From Terriglobus roseus (lineage in GTDB: Bacteria > Acidobacteriota > Terriglobia > Terriglobales > Acidobacteriaceae), in the NCBI RefSeq assembly GCF_900105625.1, contig NZ_FNSD01000001.1, positions 1,674,001 to 1,738,000 on the forward strand: a DNA stretch of 64,000 bases, written 5' to 3'. Shown here in pieces: positions 17,072 to 26,095 of this stretch. A program made the position numbers and the translations under genes. Positions within the stretch are counted from its first letter, which is position 1. Every line of letters begins with the position of its first letter. The notes beneath the pieces were generated by a model. The model had not been told where the DNA came from, did no database searches, and saw only the letters and a program-made list of their open reading frames with translations.

Positions 17072-18562
17072 CTACCGTGTGCGCTGCAGCACTGCTGCGT
17101 AGAATCCATCGCAGGCCTGTGTGCCAGGCAGTGTTCTGAGTGCTGCATCCGTGAAGCCTGCAGCCATCAATTGCTTCAAGGCATCCGGTGCCAGATCACC
17201 GATTTTCTCGGCGATTGGCTGCGCGTTCGTCTGCTCAAAGCCCTCGACGTCCTGTAATGCTGCGGCCACTACGGCCTCGTTCTCCTCCGGTTCCAGGGAG
17301 CAGGTGGAGTAGACGAGCACGCCACCCGGTGCCAGCAGGCGTAATGCACTGGCCAGGATGGCGCGCTGACGTTCGGCCTGGCGCGGGAGATCGCTGGGGC
17401 GCAGACGATGACGAATCTCAGGATTGCGCGCGAGCGTTCCCGTGCCGGAACACGGGGCGTCACACAGGATCAGATCAAAGCCCTCGCGCAGCATGTGCGC
17501 TGTCTGGGGCACGGTCATATCCGCGACGACGGTCTTGATCGAGGAGGTTGCAGGATCGCGATCCATACGCTTGCGCATCGCGTCCATGCGCTTCTCGCTA
17601 ATGTCTACGGCGACGATCTCCGCATCGGGATGCCGCACGGCGAGCACGGCGGTCTTGCCGCCGGGAGCCGCACAACAGTCGAGGATGCGCTTCGGTGAAG
17701 TGACTGCGGCCGCAGCCAGTTCTGCGACGAGGCGTGAACCGTCATCGATCTCGGGAAGTGCGGGATCGGCGTTGAACAGGGCGTGCGACGGAGGCTCAGC
17801 CTGATCGTAGTCGGCGATGCGGCGTGACGCAGCGCCGCCAAAGTTTGCGCGCCAGCGGGCGATCAGCCAAGCCGGGTGCGCCTCTTCAGACGGTGTGACA
17901 GCGACCGCGAGTGTGGAACGGTTCGACGTTGCCGCGATCTTCTCGCGCAGTACGCGACGAAGAATGGCGTTGACCATGCCTGCGGCGTGCGCGGCGCCAT
18001 TGGCGCGCGCCAGTTCCACGCTCTCATTCAGCGCAGCGTGTGGCGGCACGCGGTCGAGATGCAGCAGTTGGAAGACACCCAGGCGAAGTGCAAGCAGTGC
18101 GCCGGGATGCAGTTCGGCATCGGGACGCTGCAGCATCGGGCGCATCACAGCGTCCAGGTGCAACTGCCAGCGAAGCACGCCCAGCACCAGCGCCGTGGTC
18201 AGGTTGCGGTCCTCTGCCGACAGTGCATTCACCGCAAGCGAGTGCAGCAGGTCGTCCGAATGCGAAGCGCTGTTCGTCACCTTGCTAAGGATATGAAAGG
18301 CAGCGGCGCGGGCGGGCGAGATCTTCGCAGCAGCGGCGGCACGGATCAGGCTGGCTTCGCTGGGCGGCACCACCTGACGTGCCACAGCCGGCTGCCTCGA
18401 CGAGATCGGAGCAGACGATCGCGAAGCTGGAGTATGGATCGCTGACTTCGTCATTTGCTTCGGGGCACCTGCGGGCCTCGCTGCGATCACTGGCTTTGTA
18501 AAGTCCTGCTTGCCGCTGCTGGACGGCTTGCCAAATGCGGATTTGCGCGGTGGCTGGGTCAT
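17072..18562 (-). CDS. rsmB: 16S rRNA (cytosine-967-C5) methyltransferase
   Basis: RsmB has an N-terminal NusB-like RNA-binding domain (RAAAFHILSKV...LVLGVLRWQLHLD) and a C-terminal SAM methyltransferase domain. The SAM loop is LDCCAAPGGKTAVL, and the two cysteines lie in DAPCSGTGTL and YSTCSLEPEENE. At 496 residues it is longer than the roughly 430 of E. coli because of a basic, low-complexity N-terminal extension of about 75 residues. Its ATG overlaps the fmt stop (ATGA at 18559-18562). Confidence 0.94.
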   Translation of the reverse strand: MTQPPRKSAFGKPSSSGKQDFTKPVIAARPAGAPKQMTKSAIHTPASRSSAPISSRQPAVARQVVPPSEASLIRAAAAAKISPARAAAFHILSKVTNSASHSDDLLHSLAVNALSAEDRNLTTALVLGVLRWQLHLDAVMRPMLQRPDAELHPGALLALRLGVFQLLHLDRVPPHAALNESVELARANGAAHAAGMVNAILRRVLREKIAATSNRSTLAVAVTPSEEAHPAWLIARWRANFGGAASRRIADYDQAEPPSHALFNADPALPEIDDGSRLVAELAAAAVTSPKRILDCCAAPGGKTAVLAVRHPDAEIVAVDISEKRMDAMRKRMDRDPATSSIKTVVADMTVPQTAHMLREGFDLILCDAPCSGTGTLARNPEIRHRLRPSDLPRQAERQRAILASALRLLAPGGVLVYSTCSLEPEENEAVVAAALQDVEGFEQTNAQPIAEKIGDLAPDALKQLMAAGFTDAALRTLPGTQACDGFYAAVLQRTR

Positions 18563-19506
18563 TGCGTTGTTGCCTCACCGAGCGCTTCGCCGCTCTTGAT
18601 CTGGAAGCCGCGAAGAAACTCATCTGCGGGCATGCGCTTCTTGCCTTCGGTCTGCACTTCATCCAGCGCGATGGCCGTACCGTTCGCGCAGATTGCGAAC
18701 ATCACTCCATCGCGCAGCACCAGGGTTCCCGGCGCATCCGTCGTGTAGATCTCCGCGACGTGCATGGCATGCACAATGAGCTTCTTGCCGCGCAGCGTGG
18801 TGAAGGCGCCGGGCCAAGGCTGGAAGCCGCGGAAGCGCTGGTCGATCTCGGTTGCGGTGCGTGTGAAGAGGATGCGCGCATCGTCGCGCGTCAGGATGGG
18901 AGCCAGCGTGGCCTGCGCATCGTCCTGCTCCGTAGGCGTGACCAGTCCGGCTTCAAGACCGGCAAGTGTCTTCACCATCAGGTCTGCACCAATCGTCGAG
19001 AGCGTCTGAAAGAGCTCTGGCGACGTGGTCTGCGGCGTAATGGTGACAGCCCACTTCATCAGCATAGGACCGGTGTCCAGGCCGGCGTTCAGTCGCATGG
19101 TGGTCACACCCGTCTCGGTGTCGCCGCTGGCGATAGCCCATTGAATCGGTGCGGCGCCACGCCAGCGCGGCAGTAAGGAGCCATGCCCGTTGATGCATCC
19201 ATAGCGCGGCAGATCCAGCATCCATTGCGGAATGATGCGGCCATAGGCGACGACGATGATGGCGTCCGGCGCGATCTGCGTCAGCGTCTCGCGCAGCGAC
19301 TCGTTGTGCTTCAGCTTTTCCGGCTGGGTGACGACGATACCGCGTGCCAGCGCAGCACGTTTTACGGGTGTGGGGTTGATCTCACCGCTACGTCCCACGG
19401 GCTTGTCAGGTTGCGAGATCACCAGGGGAATCTCGTGTCCGGCAGCCAGCAACGCCTCAAGGGTTGGGACAGCGAACTGCGGCGTGCCACAGAAGACTAA
19501 GCGCAT
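18559..19506 (-). CDS. fmt: methionyl-tRNA formyltransferase
   Basis: Fmt formylates initiator methionyl-tRNA using 10-formyl-tetrahydrofolate. The 315-residue product begins with FCGTPQFAVPTLEALL and contains INGHGSLLPRWRGAAPIQWAI, the active-site Asn-His-Asp region (cysteine-asparagine-glycine-histidine here). The C-terminal domain follows. It sits between def and rsmB in a minus-strand operon (aroC-def-fmt-rsmB), with 22 bases to def. Confidence 0.96.
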   Translation of the reverse strand: MRLVFCGTPQFAVPTLEALLAAGHEIPLVISQPDKPVGRSGEINPTPVKRAALARGIVVTQPEKLKHNESLRETLTQIAPDAIIVVAYGRIIPQWMLDLPRYGCINGHGSLLPRWRGAAPIQWAIASGDTETGVTTMRLNAGLDTGPMLMKWAVTITPQTTSPELFQTLSTIGADLMVKTLAGLEAGLVTPTEQDDAQATLAPILTRDDARILFTRTATEIDQRFRGFQPWPGAFTTLRGKKLIVHAMHVAEIYTTDAPGTLVLRDGVMFAICANGTAIALDEVQTEGKKRMPADEFLRGFQIKSGEALGEATTQ

Positions 19507-19528
19507 AGGCCACGCCCCGCCACAGGCA

Positions 19529-20038
19529 CTACCACTCGCCGTTCTTCTGCAGCTTACGGATGCGACGAAGGATCAGGTCACGCTTCAACCGCGACAGGCG
19601 ATCAATAAACAGAACGCCATCCAGGTGGTCGAGCTCATGCTGGAACGCGCGAGACAAAAGCTCCTCGCCGTCCATTTCGAACCACTTGCCGTACTCATCC
19701 TGTGCGCGGATGCGGACGGTAAAACTGCGGCTGACCTTGTCACGGATGTCCGGCAGTGAGAGGCATCCCTCTTCCTCCACCTGACGGCCTTCGCGCTGAA
19801 TGATCTCCGGATTGATCAGAACGAGCCGGTCCTTCTTTTCCTTGCCGAACGACAGATCGACGATGAACAGACGTTTTGAGATGCCAATCTGAGGTGCCGC
19901 CAGGCCGATGCCCTCAGCCGCGTACATGCTCTCGAACATGTCGTCCGTCAGCTTCTTCAGCTCGGCGTCGAAGACAGTAACCGGGTCGGCCTTCTGCGCC
20001 AGAACGGGTTCGGGGTACTTCACGATGGGATAGATCAT
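19529..20038 (-). CDS. def: peptide deformylase
   Basis: Removes the N-terminal formyl group from new proteins. All three metal/active-site motifs are present in this 169-residue protein: GIGLAAPQIG, EGCLSLP and QHELDHLDG. The start at 20038 (MIYPIVKYPEPVL) is the usual one; an in-frame extension upstream would overlap aroC. It functions in series with fmt, the next gene. Confidence 0.97.
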   Translation of the reverse strand: MIYPIVKYPEPVLAQKADPVTVFDAELKKLTDDMFESMYAAEGIGLAAPQIGISKRLFIVDLSFGKEKKDRLVLINPEIIQREGRQVEEEGCLSLPDIRDKVSRSFTVRIRAQDEYGKWFEMDGEELLSRAFQHELDHLDGVLFIDRLSRLKRDLILRRIRKLQKNGEW

Positions 20039-20069
20039 TGCTTGAATCGAATCCTGAAACGAAAGGTGC

Positions 20070-21254
20070 TTAGAACTTCTTAATTTGCTCGCGATAACCA
20101 TCGAGATTGCGCTGTGTCTCTGCGAGGCTGTCGCCGCCAAATTTCTCCAGCACCAGCCGTGCAAGTGTGATGGCGACCATCGCCTCGGCGGCTACTCCCG
20201 CAGCAGGTACCACGCAGACATCGCTGCGTTCATAGGCTGCTTTAACGGGTTCGCGTGTCTCGAAGCTGACGGAACCAAGCGGCCGGCGCAGCGTGCTGAT
20301 GGGCTTCAAGTAACCGCGTACCGTAACGTCCTGCCCGTTGGAGATGCCGCCCTCGATACCGCCGGCATTGTTGCCCGCACGCGTGAAGCGTGTATGCGCT
20401 GCCGCAGCCTCTTCATCCGATGCATACGCGATCGCGTCGTGCACAGTCGATCCCATGGATTCCGCCGCAGTGACGCCGCGGCCCAGTTCGACAGCCTTTA
20501 CAGCCTGCAGACTCATGACCGCCTGTGCCAGCAGGCCGTCCAGCCGCTCGTCCCAGTTCACGTGCGTGCCGATACCGGGAGGCACGCCATGCGCCACCAC
20601 TTCAAAGACGCCACCGACGGTATCGCCTGTGCGCAGTGCTCGGTCGACTTCTCCGCGCATGCGCCGCTCGACTTCCGGGTCGATGCAGTTCAACACAACG
20701 GTCTCGCGCGCGTTGCTGGCGACGATCTCGTCCCACTGATAGGGCCGTTCCAGATCCACCGCTCCCACCCGGACGACGTGCGACAACACCTCAATCCCCA
20801 GCGTGCGCAGCAGCATCTTTGCCAGCGCGCCACCGGCGACCCGGGCGGAAGACTCACGCGCGGAAGCACGTTCCAGGATGTAACGGGCGTCGGGAAAGTT
20901 GTACTTAAGTGCTCCGGCCAGATCGGCATGGCCTGGCCGTGGTGACGCGACCGCCTTATGCTTCGAGGCGTCCCCCTCTTCCACCGGCAGGATCTCTTCC
21001 CAGTTCTTCCAGTCACGGTTCGCGATCGTCATGGCGATGGGCGAGCCAATGGTCTTGCCGTGCCGGACGCCGGACAATATATGTGCAGTATCGGTCTCGA
21101 TGCGCATACGGCCGCCGCGACCGAATCCCTGCTGCCTGCGCCACAGTTCGCGAGCCAGAAATGCGCTATCCACCGATACACCCGCGGGCAGCCCGCTCAA
21201 TAGCGCTACCAGCGCCTCGCCATGGCTCTCACCCGCTGTAGAAAAACGAAGCAT
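20070..21254 (-). CDS. aroC: chorismate synthase
   Basis: AroC converts EPSP to chorismate using reduced FMN, the last shikimate step. The N-terminus MLRFSTAGESHGEAL, the RPGHADLAGALKY segment and the ERASARESSARVAGGA signature are all present; 394 residues is normal length. It is the first gene of the aroC-def-fmt-rsmB operon. The region 21255-21457 upstream, between this gene and the divergent diguanylate cyclase gene, must hold promoters for both; I recognise no specific site in it. Confidence 0.97.
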   Translation of the reverse strand: MLRFSTAGESHGEALVALLSGLPAGVSVDSAFLARELWRRQQGFGRGGRMRIETDTAHILSGVRHGKTIGSPIAMTIANRDWKNWEEILPVEEGDASKHKAVASPRPGHADLAGALKYNFPDARYILERASARESSARVAGGALAKMLLRTLGIEVLSHVVRVGAVDLERPYQWDEIVASNARETVVLNCIDPEVERRMRGEVDRALRTGDTVGGVFEVVAHGVPPGIGTHVNWDERLDGLLAQAVMSLQAVKAVELGRGVTAAESMGSTVHDAIAYASDEEAAAAHTRFTRAGNNAGGIEGGISNGQDVTVRGYLKPISTLRRPLGSVSFETREPVKAAYERSDVCVVPAAGVAAEAMVAITLARLVLEKFGGDSLAETQRNLDGYREQIKKF

Positions 21255-21457
21255 TAGTCTCCCTGATCAAAGTTTCATTGTATCAACGCGACCAGCATTC
21301 TAAAGGCGACAACGCGCAATCGAAGCGTGTTTCCACACAACGGGTAGCCTACGATGGTGCTCTTACGTCGTAGCCTCCGTGGCGAATTTGTGGGACTGGC
21401 AGGGACGGGTGTGTCATGGCCCGCACCCATAGTGCCCTCTAGTCTTTTAAGGGCTTT

Positions 21458-22741
21458 ATGAGTACAAAGAATAATTTTGACCCGATCCCCGCGCTCGAGG
21501 ACGAGATCCGGCGATACGAGACGGAGCACATCGCTTCGCTCCGTTTTTCGCCGGAACTTGAGACTCGCTTCCAGCGGGAAACCGGGCGGTCGCGGGCGCG
21601 CATGCTGCTGGTTCAGGGCCTTTTGTCGCTCCTTGCGTATGACTTCTTTATTGTGGGCGACTACTTTATGGCGCCCAGCCATATCGAGCAGGCGGTCATC
21701 GTCCGCTTCGGCATCATCACGCCAATCGTTCTGCTCGTGGCCATGCTGGTCAAGAGCCGGACCAGCGTCTTCCTCCGTGAGTCCGCAACCTCGTTTCTTT
21801 GCGTCCTGGGCGCGCTGAGCATTCTGTACCTGCACCACGACATCAGTTCGAATGTGAGTGTGGATGCGCAGACAGGTCTGATCCTGGTGCTGCTGGTCGC
21901 GAACTGTATGTTGCGCATCGACCTGCCATATGCGGCAGTGACGTCGGTGATCATTGCCCTCCTGGACGCACTCTCTCTTTCAAGAGATGTGCAAATCCCG
22001 CTTTCGAGCAAGATGGTCTCTGGCGGCATGCTGGTGTGGGTTGCCATGCTGACCTTCACGGCCAACTACACCATGGGCCGCGAGCGCCGCTTTTCGTATC
22101 TGCTGCAACTGCGCGGACGGCTGCAGCGTGGTCAGCTTGCGGAGGCGAATGCGGAACTGCTTGCGCTGTCTTCCACCGACCGCCTGACCGGCCTGCCGAA
22201 CCGGCGCGCCTATGACACTCGCCTGCTGGAGCTGTGGCAGCTGACCCTGGAGCGCAAGCACCCCATCAGCGCCGTCATGGTCGATGTGGATCACTTCAAG
22301 AAGTTGAATGACAACCACGGCCATCCCTACGGAGACCGCGTTCTACAACGCGTTGGATCGCTGCTGCAGCAGGCGCTGCGAGCCGAGGACGATTTTGTTG
22401 CCCGGTACGGCGGCGAGGAATTTGTGGTTCTGCTGCCTGACGCAGACCCGGAAAGCGCCCTGAAAGTAGCCGAACGCATCCGCACGCTGGTGCAGGTGGC
22501 AGGATCACCAGCGCTGCAGCGTGACACCGTGACGCCGTCCCAGGAGGTTTGGGCCACGGTGAGCTGCGGCGTTACCACGGCGTGGCCGACGGCCTCTCTG
22601 GACCCGCACCGGCTCATCGCAGACGCCGATGCAGCGATGTATCGCGCCAAGCAGGAAGGGCGCAACCGTGTGTGTACCGCTCCGATCCAACAGGCAGCGG
22701 GCAAGGTCACAGTGTTCCCGGCAGTCGCGGGCCGCGGCTGA
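21458..22741 (+). CDS. membrane-bound GGDEF diguanylate cyclase
   Basis: About 60 cytoplasmic residues are followed by six membrane segments (roughly residues 50-205), a short helical linker, and a C-terminal GGDEF domain (from SSTDRLTGLPNRRAYD) with the active-site motif GGEEF, which makes it a likely active producer of cyclic di-GMP. The product-inhibition site, normally RxxD five residues before GGEEF, is displaced: the residues are RAEDDFVARYGGEEF, so the arginine is one residue too far. The sensory membrane domain is not one I recognise. Confidence 0.9.
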   Translation: MSTKNNFDPIPALEDEIRRYETEHIASLRFSPELETRFQRETGRSRARMLLVQGLLSLLAYDFFIVGDYFMAPSHIEQAVIVRFGIITPIVLLVAMLVKSRTSVFLRESATSFLCVLGALSILYLHHDISSNVSVDAQTGLILVLLVANCMLRIDLPYAAVTSVIIALLDALSLSRDVQIPLSSKMVSGGMLVWVAMLTFTANYTMGRERRFSYLLQLRGRLQRGQLAEANAELLALSSTDRLTGLPNRRAYDTRLLELWQLTLERKHPISAVMVDVDHFKKLNDNHGHPYGDRVLQRVGSLLQQALRAEDDFVARYGGEEFVVLLPDADPESALKVAERIRTLVQVAGSPALQRDTVTPSQEVWATVSCGVTTAWPTASLDPHRLIADADAAMYRAKQEGRNRVCTAPIQQAAGKVTVFPAVAGRG

Positions 22742-22821
22742 TTTCCAGGCTGGCTGCTGTGCGTAAACCGCACAGCAGCCGTGGAACGCAGCGCGACTTA
22801 TAGCCACTGAGTGCTACGCTT

Positions 22822-23796
22822 ATGCCCATGGCGATGACCCTCTTTCAACACGTGCGGCAGCGGCACAATCAGGAACTCGGCGCGCTGATCACAGCGATCG
22901 CAGACGGCGCTGCAGCGATCGAAGCAAGGATCCGAACGGCAGGCCTGTCGGATGACATTCTGGGCGCTGCTGGCAGCGAGAACGTTCAGGGCGAGCAGCA
23001 ACAGAAGCTCGACGTGTTTGCGAATGACACACTGATTGAAGTCATGAAGGCGCTCCCCACCGTGGCCGCCGTTGTGAGTGAAGAAGATGACGAACCGATC
23101 GTCTTCCCTGACCGTCCAAACGCAAAGTTCATTGCGATCTTCGACCCGCTGGATGGCTCTTCCAATATCGACGTGAACGTCAACGTCGGCACCATTGTCT
23201 CCATCCAGGTCGTCAAGCCAGGCAGCGATGTCCGCGCTGCCATCCTGCAGCCGGGCACCGAGCAAGTGGCCGCTCTCTATGTGAACTATGGCCCTTCGAC
23301 CATTCTGGTTTACACCGCAGGCAAGGGCGTGCACGGCTTCACACTGGCCGACGGCGAATTTCTTCTAAGCTCCGGCGATATGCTGATGCCGGAACAGGGA
23401 ACCTACTACTCCATGAACGAGGGCAACATCGGCGAGTCACTGCCGGTTTATGCCAAGGCCATTGGCCGCTTCCGCGATGGATCGATGATGGGCCGCAAGT
23501 ACAGCTCGCGTTACGTGGGATCGTTCATTGCAGACTTTCACCGCACGCTGCTGAAGGGTGGCGTCTTCCTGTACCCGCCGACCGTCAAGGCGCCCAATGG
23601 CAAGCTGCGCCTGTTGTATGAAGCCAATCCGCTGAGCTTTATCGCAGAGCAGGCGGGCGGCGCCGCGAGCAACGGTCGCTACCGCATCCTTGAGATCACA
23701 CCAACTGAGCCGCACATGCGCACGCCACTGATCATCGGCAGCCAGAGTGAAGTGTCCGCGATCGGCGGCATGATCACGATCACACCAAGGGAGTAG
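22822..23796 (+). CDS. fbp: class I fructose-1,6-bisphosphatase
   Basis: Hydrolyses fructose-1,6-bisphosphate in gluconeogenesis. The metal-binding motifs SEEDDEP and FDPLDGSSNIDVNVNVGT are intact, and the C-terminal half has KYSSRYVGSFIADFHRTL and LLYEANPLSFIAEQAGG, both class I signatures. The length of 324 residues is typical. Several in-frame ATGs occur within the first five codons (22822, 22828, 22834), so the exact start is uncertain. The AlaX gene follows after eight bases. Confidence 0.96.
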   Translation: MPMAMTLFQHVRQRHNQELGALITAIADGAAAIEARIRTAGLSDDILGAAGSENVQGEQQQKLDVFANDTLIEVMKALPTVAAVVSEEDDEPIVFPDRPNAKFIAIFDPLDGSSNIDVNVNVGTIVSIQVVKPGSDVRAAILQPGTEQVAALYVNYGPSTILVYTAGKGVHGFTLADGEFLLSSGDMLMPEQGTYYSMNEGNIGESLPVYAKAIGRFRDGSMMGRKYSSRYVGSFIADFHRTLLKGGVFLYPPTVKAPNGKLRLLYEANPLSFIAEQAGGAASNGRYRILEITPTEPHMRTPLIIGSQSEVSAIGGMITITPRE

Positions 23797-23804
23797 CGCT
23801 TTTC

Positions 23805-25076
23805 GTGAGTCATGCAGCCGAACGCATCTACTACGACGAGCCCGCGACGCTGGAGTTTACTGCCGAAGTCACCGCCATCCGTGAGGTGGCGCGTGTCGAC
23901 GGCAGGCAGGTCTGGCAGATCGCACTGGACCGTACCGCCTTCTATCCGACCAGCGGCGGACAGCCCAACGACACCGGCAAACTGACCGCCACGGCACGCT
24001 CCGGCGCCTCACTCGACGCTCCCATCACCGACGTCGAAGAAGACGAAACGGGCGAGGTGTGGCACACAACGTCGAAGCCACTGCAGGAAGGCACGCCTGT
24101 TCGCGGCGTGGTCGATGCCGCTCGCCGGCGTGACCACATGCAGCAGCACAGCGGCCAGCACCTGTTGTCGGCCATCCTGCTGCGCGACTTCAACGCGAAG
24201 ACTGTTTCCTTTCATCTTGGCGAAGGCCTCTCGACGATCGACCTGGACGTGCCGGCGCTGGATGATGCGCAATTGAAGCAGGCAGAGAGGACGGTCCACG
24301 ATGTCATCGCATTGGCGCTCCCGTTCTCCGTCCGTTACGTCGAGCAGCAGGAGGCGCAAGCAATGCTGGCGGACGGCCTGCTGCGTAAGCTACCTCCGCG
24401 CGCCGGCCGCATCCGCATCGTGCAGATTGATGGCGGCATCGACACCAATGCCTGCGGCGGCACACATGTCGCTACTACGGCAGAGATCGGTCCCCTGCTG
24501 CTGCGCGGCACCGAGCGTGTGCGTGGCTCTCTCCGGCTCTCGTTTGTTTGTGGACTCCGCGCCATGCAAGCTGCGGCCGATGACTTCCGCCGCTTGCAGA
24601 CACTCGCACAATCACTGTCGACCGGCACGGACGCAATCCTCGCCAGCGTGAGCCGCATGCAGGCAGACTCGAAGGCCGCCGCGAAGGAGCGCGCAGCGCT
24701 GCTGGCCGAAGTTGCCGCGCGCGAGGCGCAGACGCTGGCATCCAGCGCGACAGGCCCTACCACTGCGATAAGGACGGTACTGGACCCGCAGCAGCCGGGC
24801 CGGGATGCAGTCTATGCAAAGATGCTCGCTTCTTCCCTGGTAAACAGCACATCCGTTGCAGTCGCACTGATCGGCATCCCGGAGTCGGAGCGCATGTCCG
24901 TGGTACTCGCTGCGAAACCAGGCGCCGCCGACTGCGGGACGGTTCTTCGGGTAGCCCTGGATGCTCTCGGAGGGCGCGGCGGCGGCAGTAGGGATTTGGC
25001 ACAGGGGGCGATGCCCATTGACCATTTCGAAGCCCTCGGAGCCGCGATCGCCGAGCAAACCGGCAGGTCAGGCTGA
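23805..25076 (+). CDS. AlaX-type alanyl-tRNA editing protein with DHHA1 domain
   Basis: A free-standing relative of the alanyl-tRNA synthetase editing domain, expected to hydrolyse mischarged Ser- or Gly-tRNA(Ala). Zinc ligands are in HMQQHSGQHLLS and NACGGTHV. The C-terminal part (SRMQADSKAAAKERAALL coiled coil, then GGRGGGSRDLAQGA) is a DHHA1 domain as in long AlaX proteins. GTG start. It happens to be followed by tRNA-Ala, a suggestive but probably coincidental neighbour. Confidence 0.9.
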   Translation: MSHAAERIYYDEPATLEFTAEVTAIREVARVDGRQVWQIALDRTAFYPTSGGQPNDTGKLTATARSGASLDAPITDVEEDETGEVWHTTSKPLQEGTPVRGVVDAARRRDHMQQHSGQHLLSAILLRDFNAKTVSFHLGEGLSTIDLDVPALDDAQLKQAERTVHDVIALALPFSVRYVEQQEAQAMLADGLLRKLPPRAGRIRIVQIDGGIDTNACGGTHVATTAEIGPLLLRGTERVRGSLRLSFVCGLRAMQAAADDFRRLQTLAQSLSTGTDAILASVSRMQADSKAAAKERAALLAEVAAREAQTLASSATGPTTAIRTVLDPQQPGRDAVYAKMLASSLVNSTSVAVALIGIPESERMSVVLAAKPGAADCGTVLRVALDALGGRGGGSRDLAQGAMPIDHFEALGAAIAEQTGRSG

Positions 25077-25173
25077 CGATTCGCAGCGTTGAGCCCCTCT
25101 ACGCTTCCTGATACACTCAGTAAGTTGTTGGAAGCTATAACGCCGCGCGCCCGCGCCGCGAGAGCAACACCAA

Positions 25174-25249
25174 GGGCCTGTAGCTCAGCTGGGAGAGCGC
25201 CTCGTTCGCAACGAGGAGGTCAGCGGTTCGATCCCGCTCAGGTCCACCA
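25174..25249 (+). tRNA. tRNA-Ala (anticodon CGC)
   Basis: The 76-base sequence folds as a standard cloverleaf: acceptor stem GGGCCTG/CAGGTCC, D arm with TAGCTCAGCTGGGAGAGC, anticodon loop TTCGCAA, T arm GGTTCGATCC, and an encoded CCA end. The G3:U70 wobble pair in the acceptor stem is the alanine identity element and agrees with the CGC anticodon. The 3' end is the integration point of the island that follows. Confidence 0.96.
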
Positions 25250-25328
25250 AAAGAATCAACAACATACGCTGCTCAACCGAAGAGGACGGCGACCTCGTGT
25301 CGCTGATTGTGTCGTAACCTTCTCTTCG

Positions 25329-25523
25329 TGTCGAGCAAGATATCGAAGACAAGGCGTCTAGGGCGTCTCGCTTGGCTTCAAGACGAACGTGAGAGTAGTG
25401 CTGCAGCATTTTCCGCGATACGTGCCCGGCAATAGACATGATGGTTTGATCGCTCGCTGAAGACTCTGCCAGTTCAGTGATGGCCTGATGGCGCTTCGCG
25501 CTACAGAGCCGCATCAGCCGCAC
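25329..25523 (-). pseudogene. C-terminal remnant of a tyrosine recombinase (integrase)
   Basis: The stretch HQAITELAESSASDQTIM...AGHVSRKMLQHYSHVRLEAKRDALDAL is the C-terminus of a phage-type tyrosine recombinase, including the conserved GHVS histidine and the presumed nucleophile tyrosine in LQHYSHVR. The arginine-containing HDLR motif and everything N-terminal to it are lost. Its 3' end points at tRNA-Ala 80 bases away, the usual layout of an island integrase, and the frame reads on into the tRNA complement. Confidence 0.8.
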
Positions 25524-26095
25524 CCGGGAGCGCGGGTGAATCAGGGATAAAGGAGAGATTCCGGCTGGCCCGCAAACCGTGTAGGTTCTGTGTCGCGTGT
25601 GCGCGGGGCCGGAAGCCCTACCAATTCGGACAGTCTGCGGCGACGTTCGGCGACCGCTGCGCTATCTGCATCGGGGTGTTGGATATGACAACAACGAACT
25701 TCTAGCCTCGAAATCGGGCGATGAAAGCCCTTGATTGGGCAGGGCGCCGCAGCCGCATTTTTGCTTAAACTTTTGGTGTAGCGGATCTTTCGAAAATTCC
25801 GCTCAAGTCTGTTCAGCGCCAAAGCCTGCCCAGTCGCTTGGCGCCGCTGGCTGGATACCACGCTCGTTCTTGGACGGAATTACAGGTCTGTCGGATTTGA
25901 TTTTCCGAACAATCGTTGGAGTGGCGAATCACTTTGGTTATAGGCGACCTTCACCAGCGGTGGTAGGTGAGATGCTACGCGTATGTGGGAAGTTGATGAC
26001 GGATCTTCCCGTCGTCTTTGGCTGGGTGGCGATTGCTGTGGACATGAAATCACTCCTTGAGCGTGTTGTTCGGAAGAGCTCATCCCAGATCGTGC
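25524..26095. other. gene-free island edge
   Basis: Open frames here (25541-25861 and 25880-26083 minus, 25735-26238 plus) are short, have no recognisable motifs, and look like decayed sequence. Base composition is mixed. I see no second copy of the tRNA-Ala 3' end here or at the far side of the island near 35.8 kb, so an intact att pair is not visible. Confidence 0.5.
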
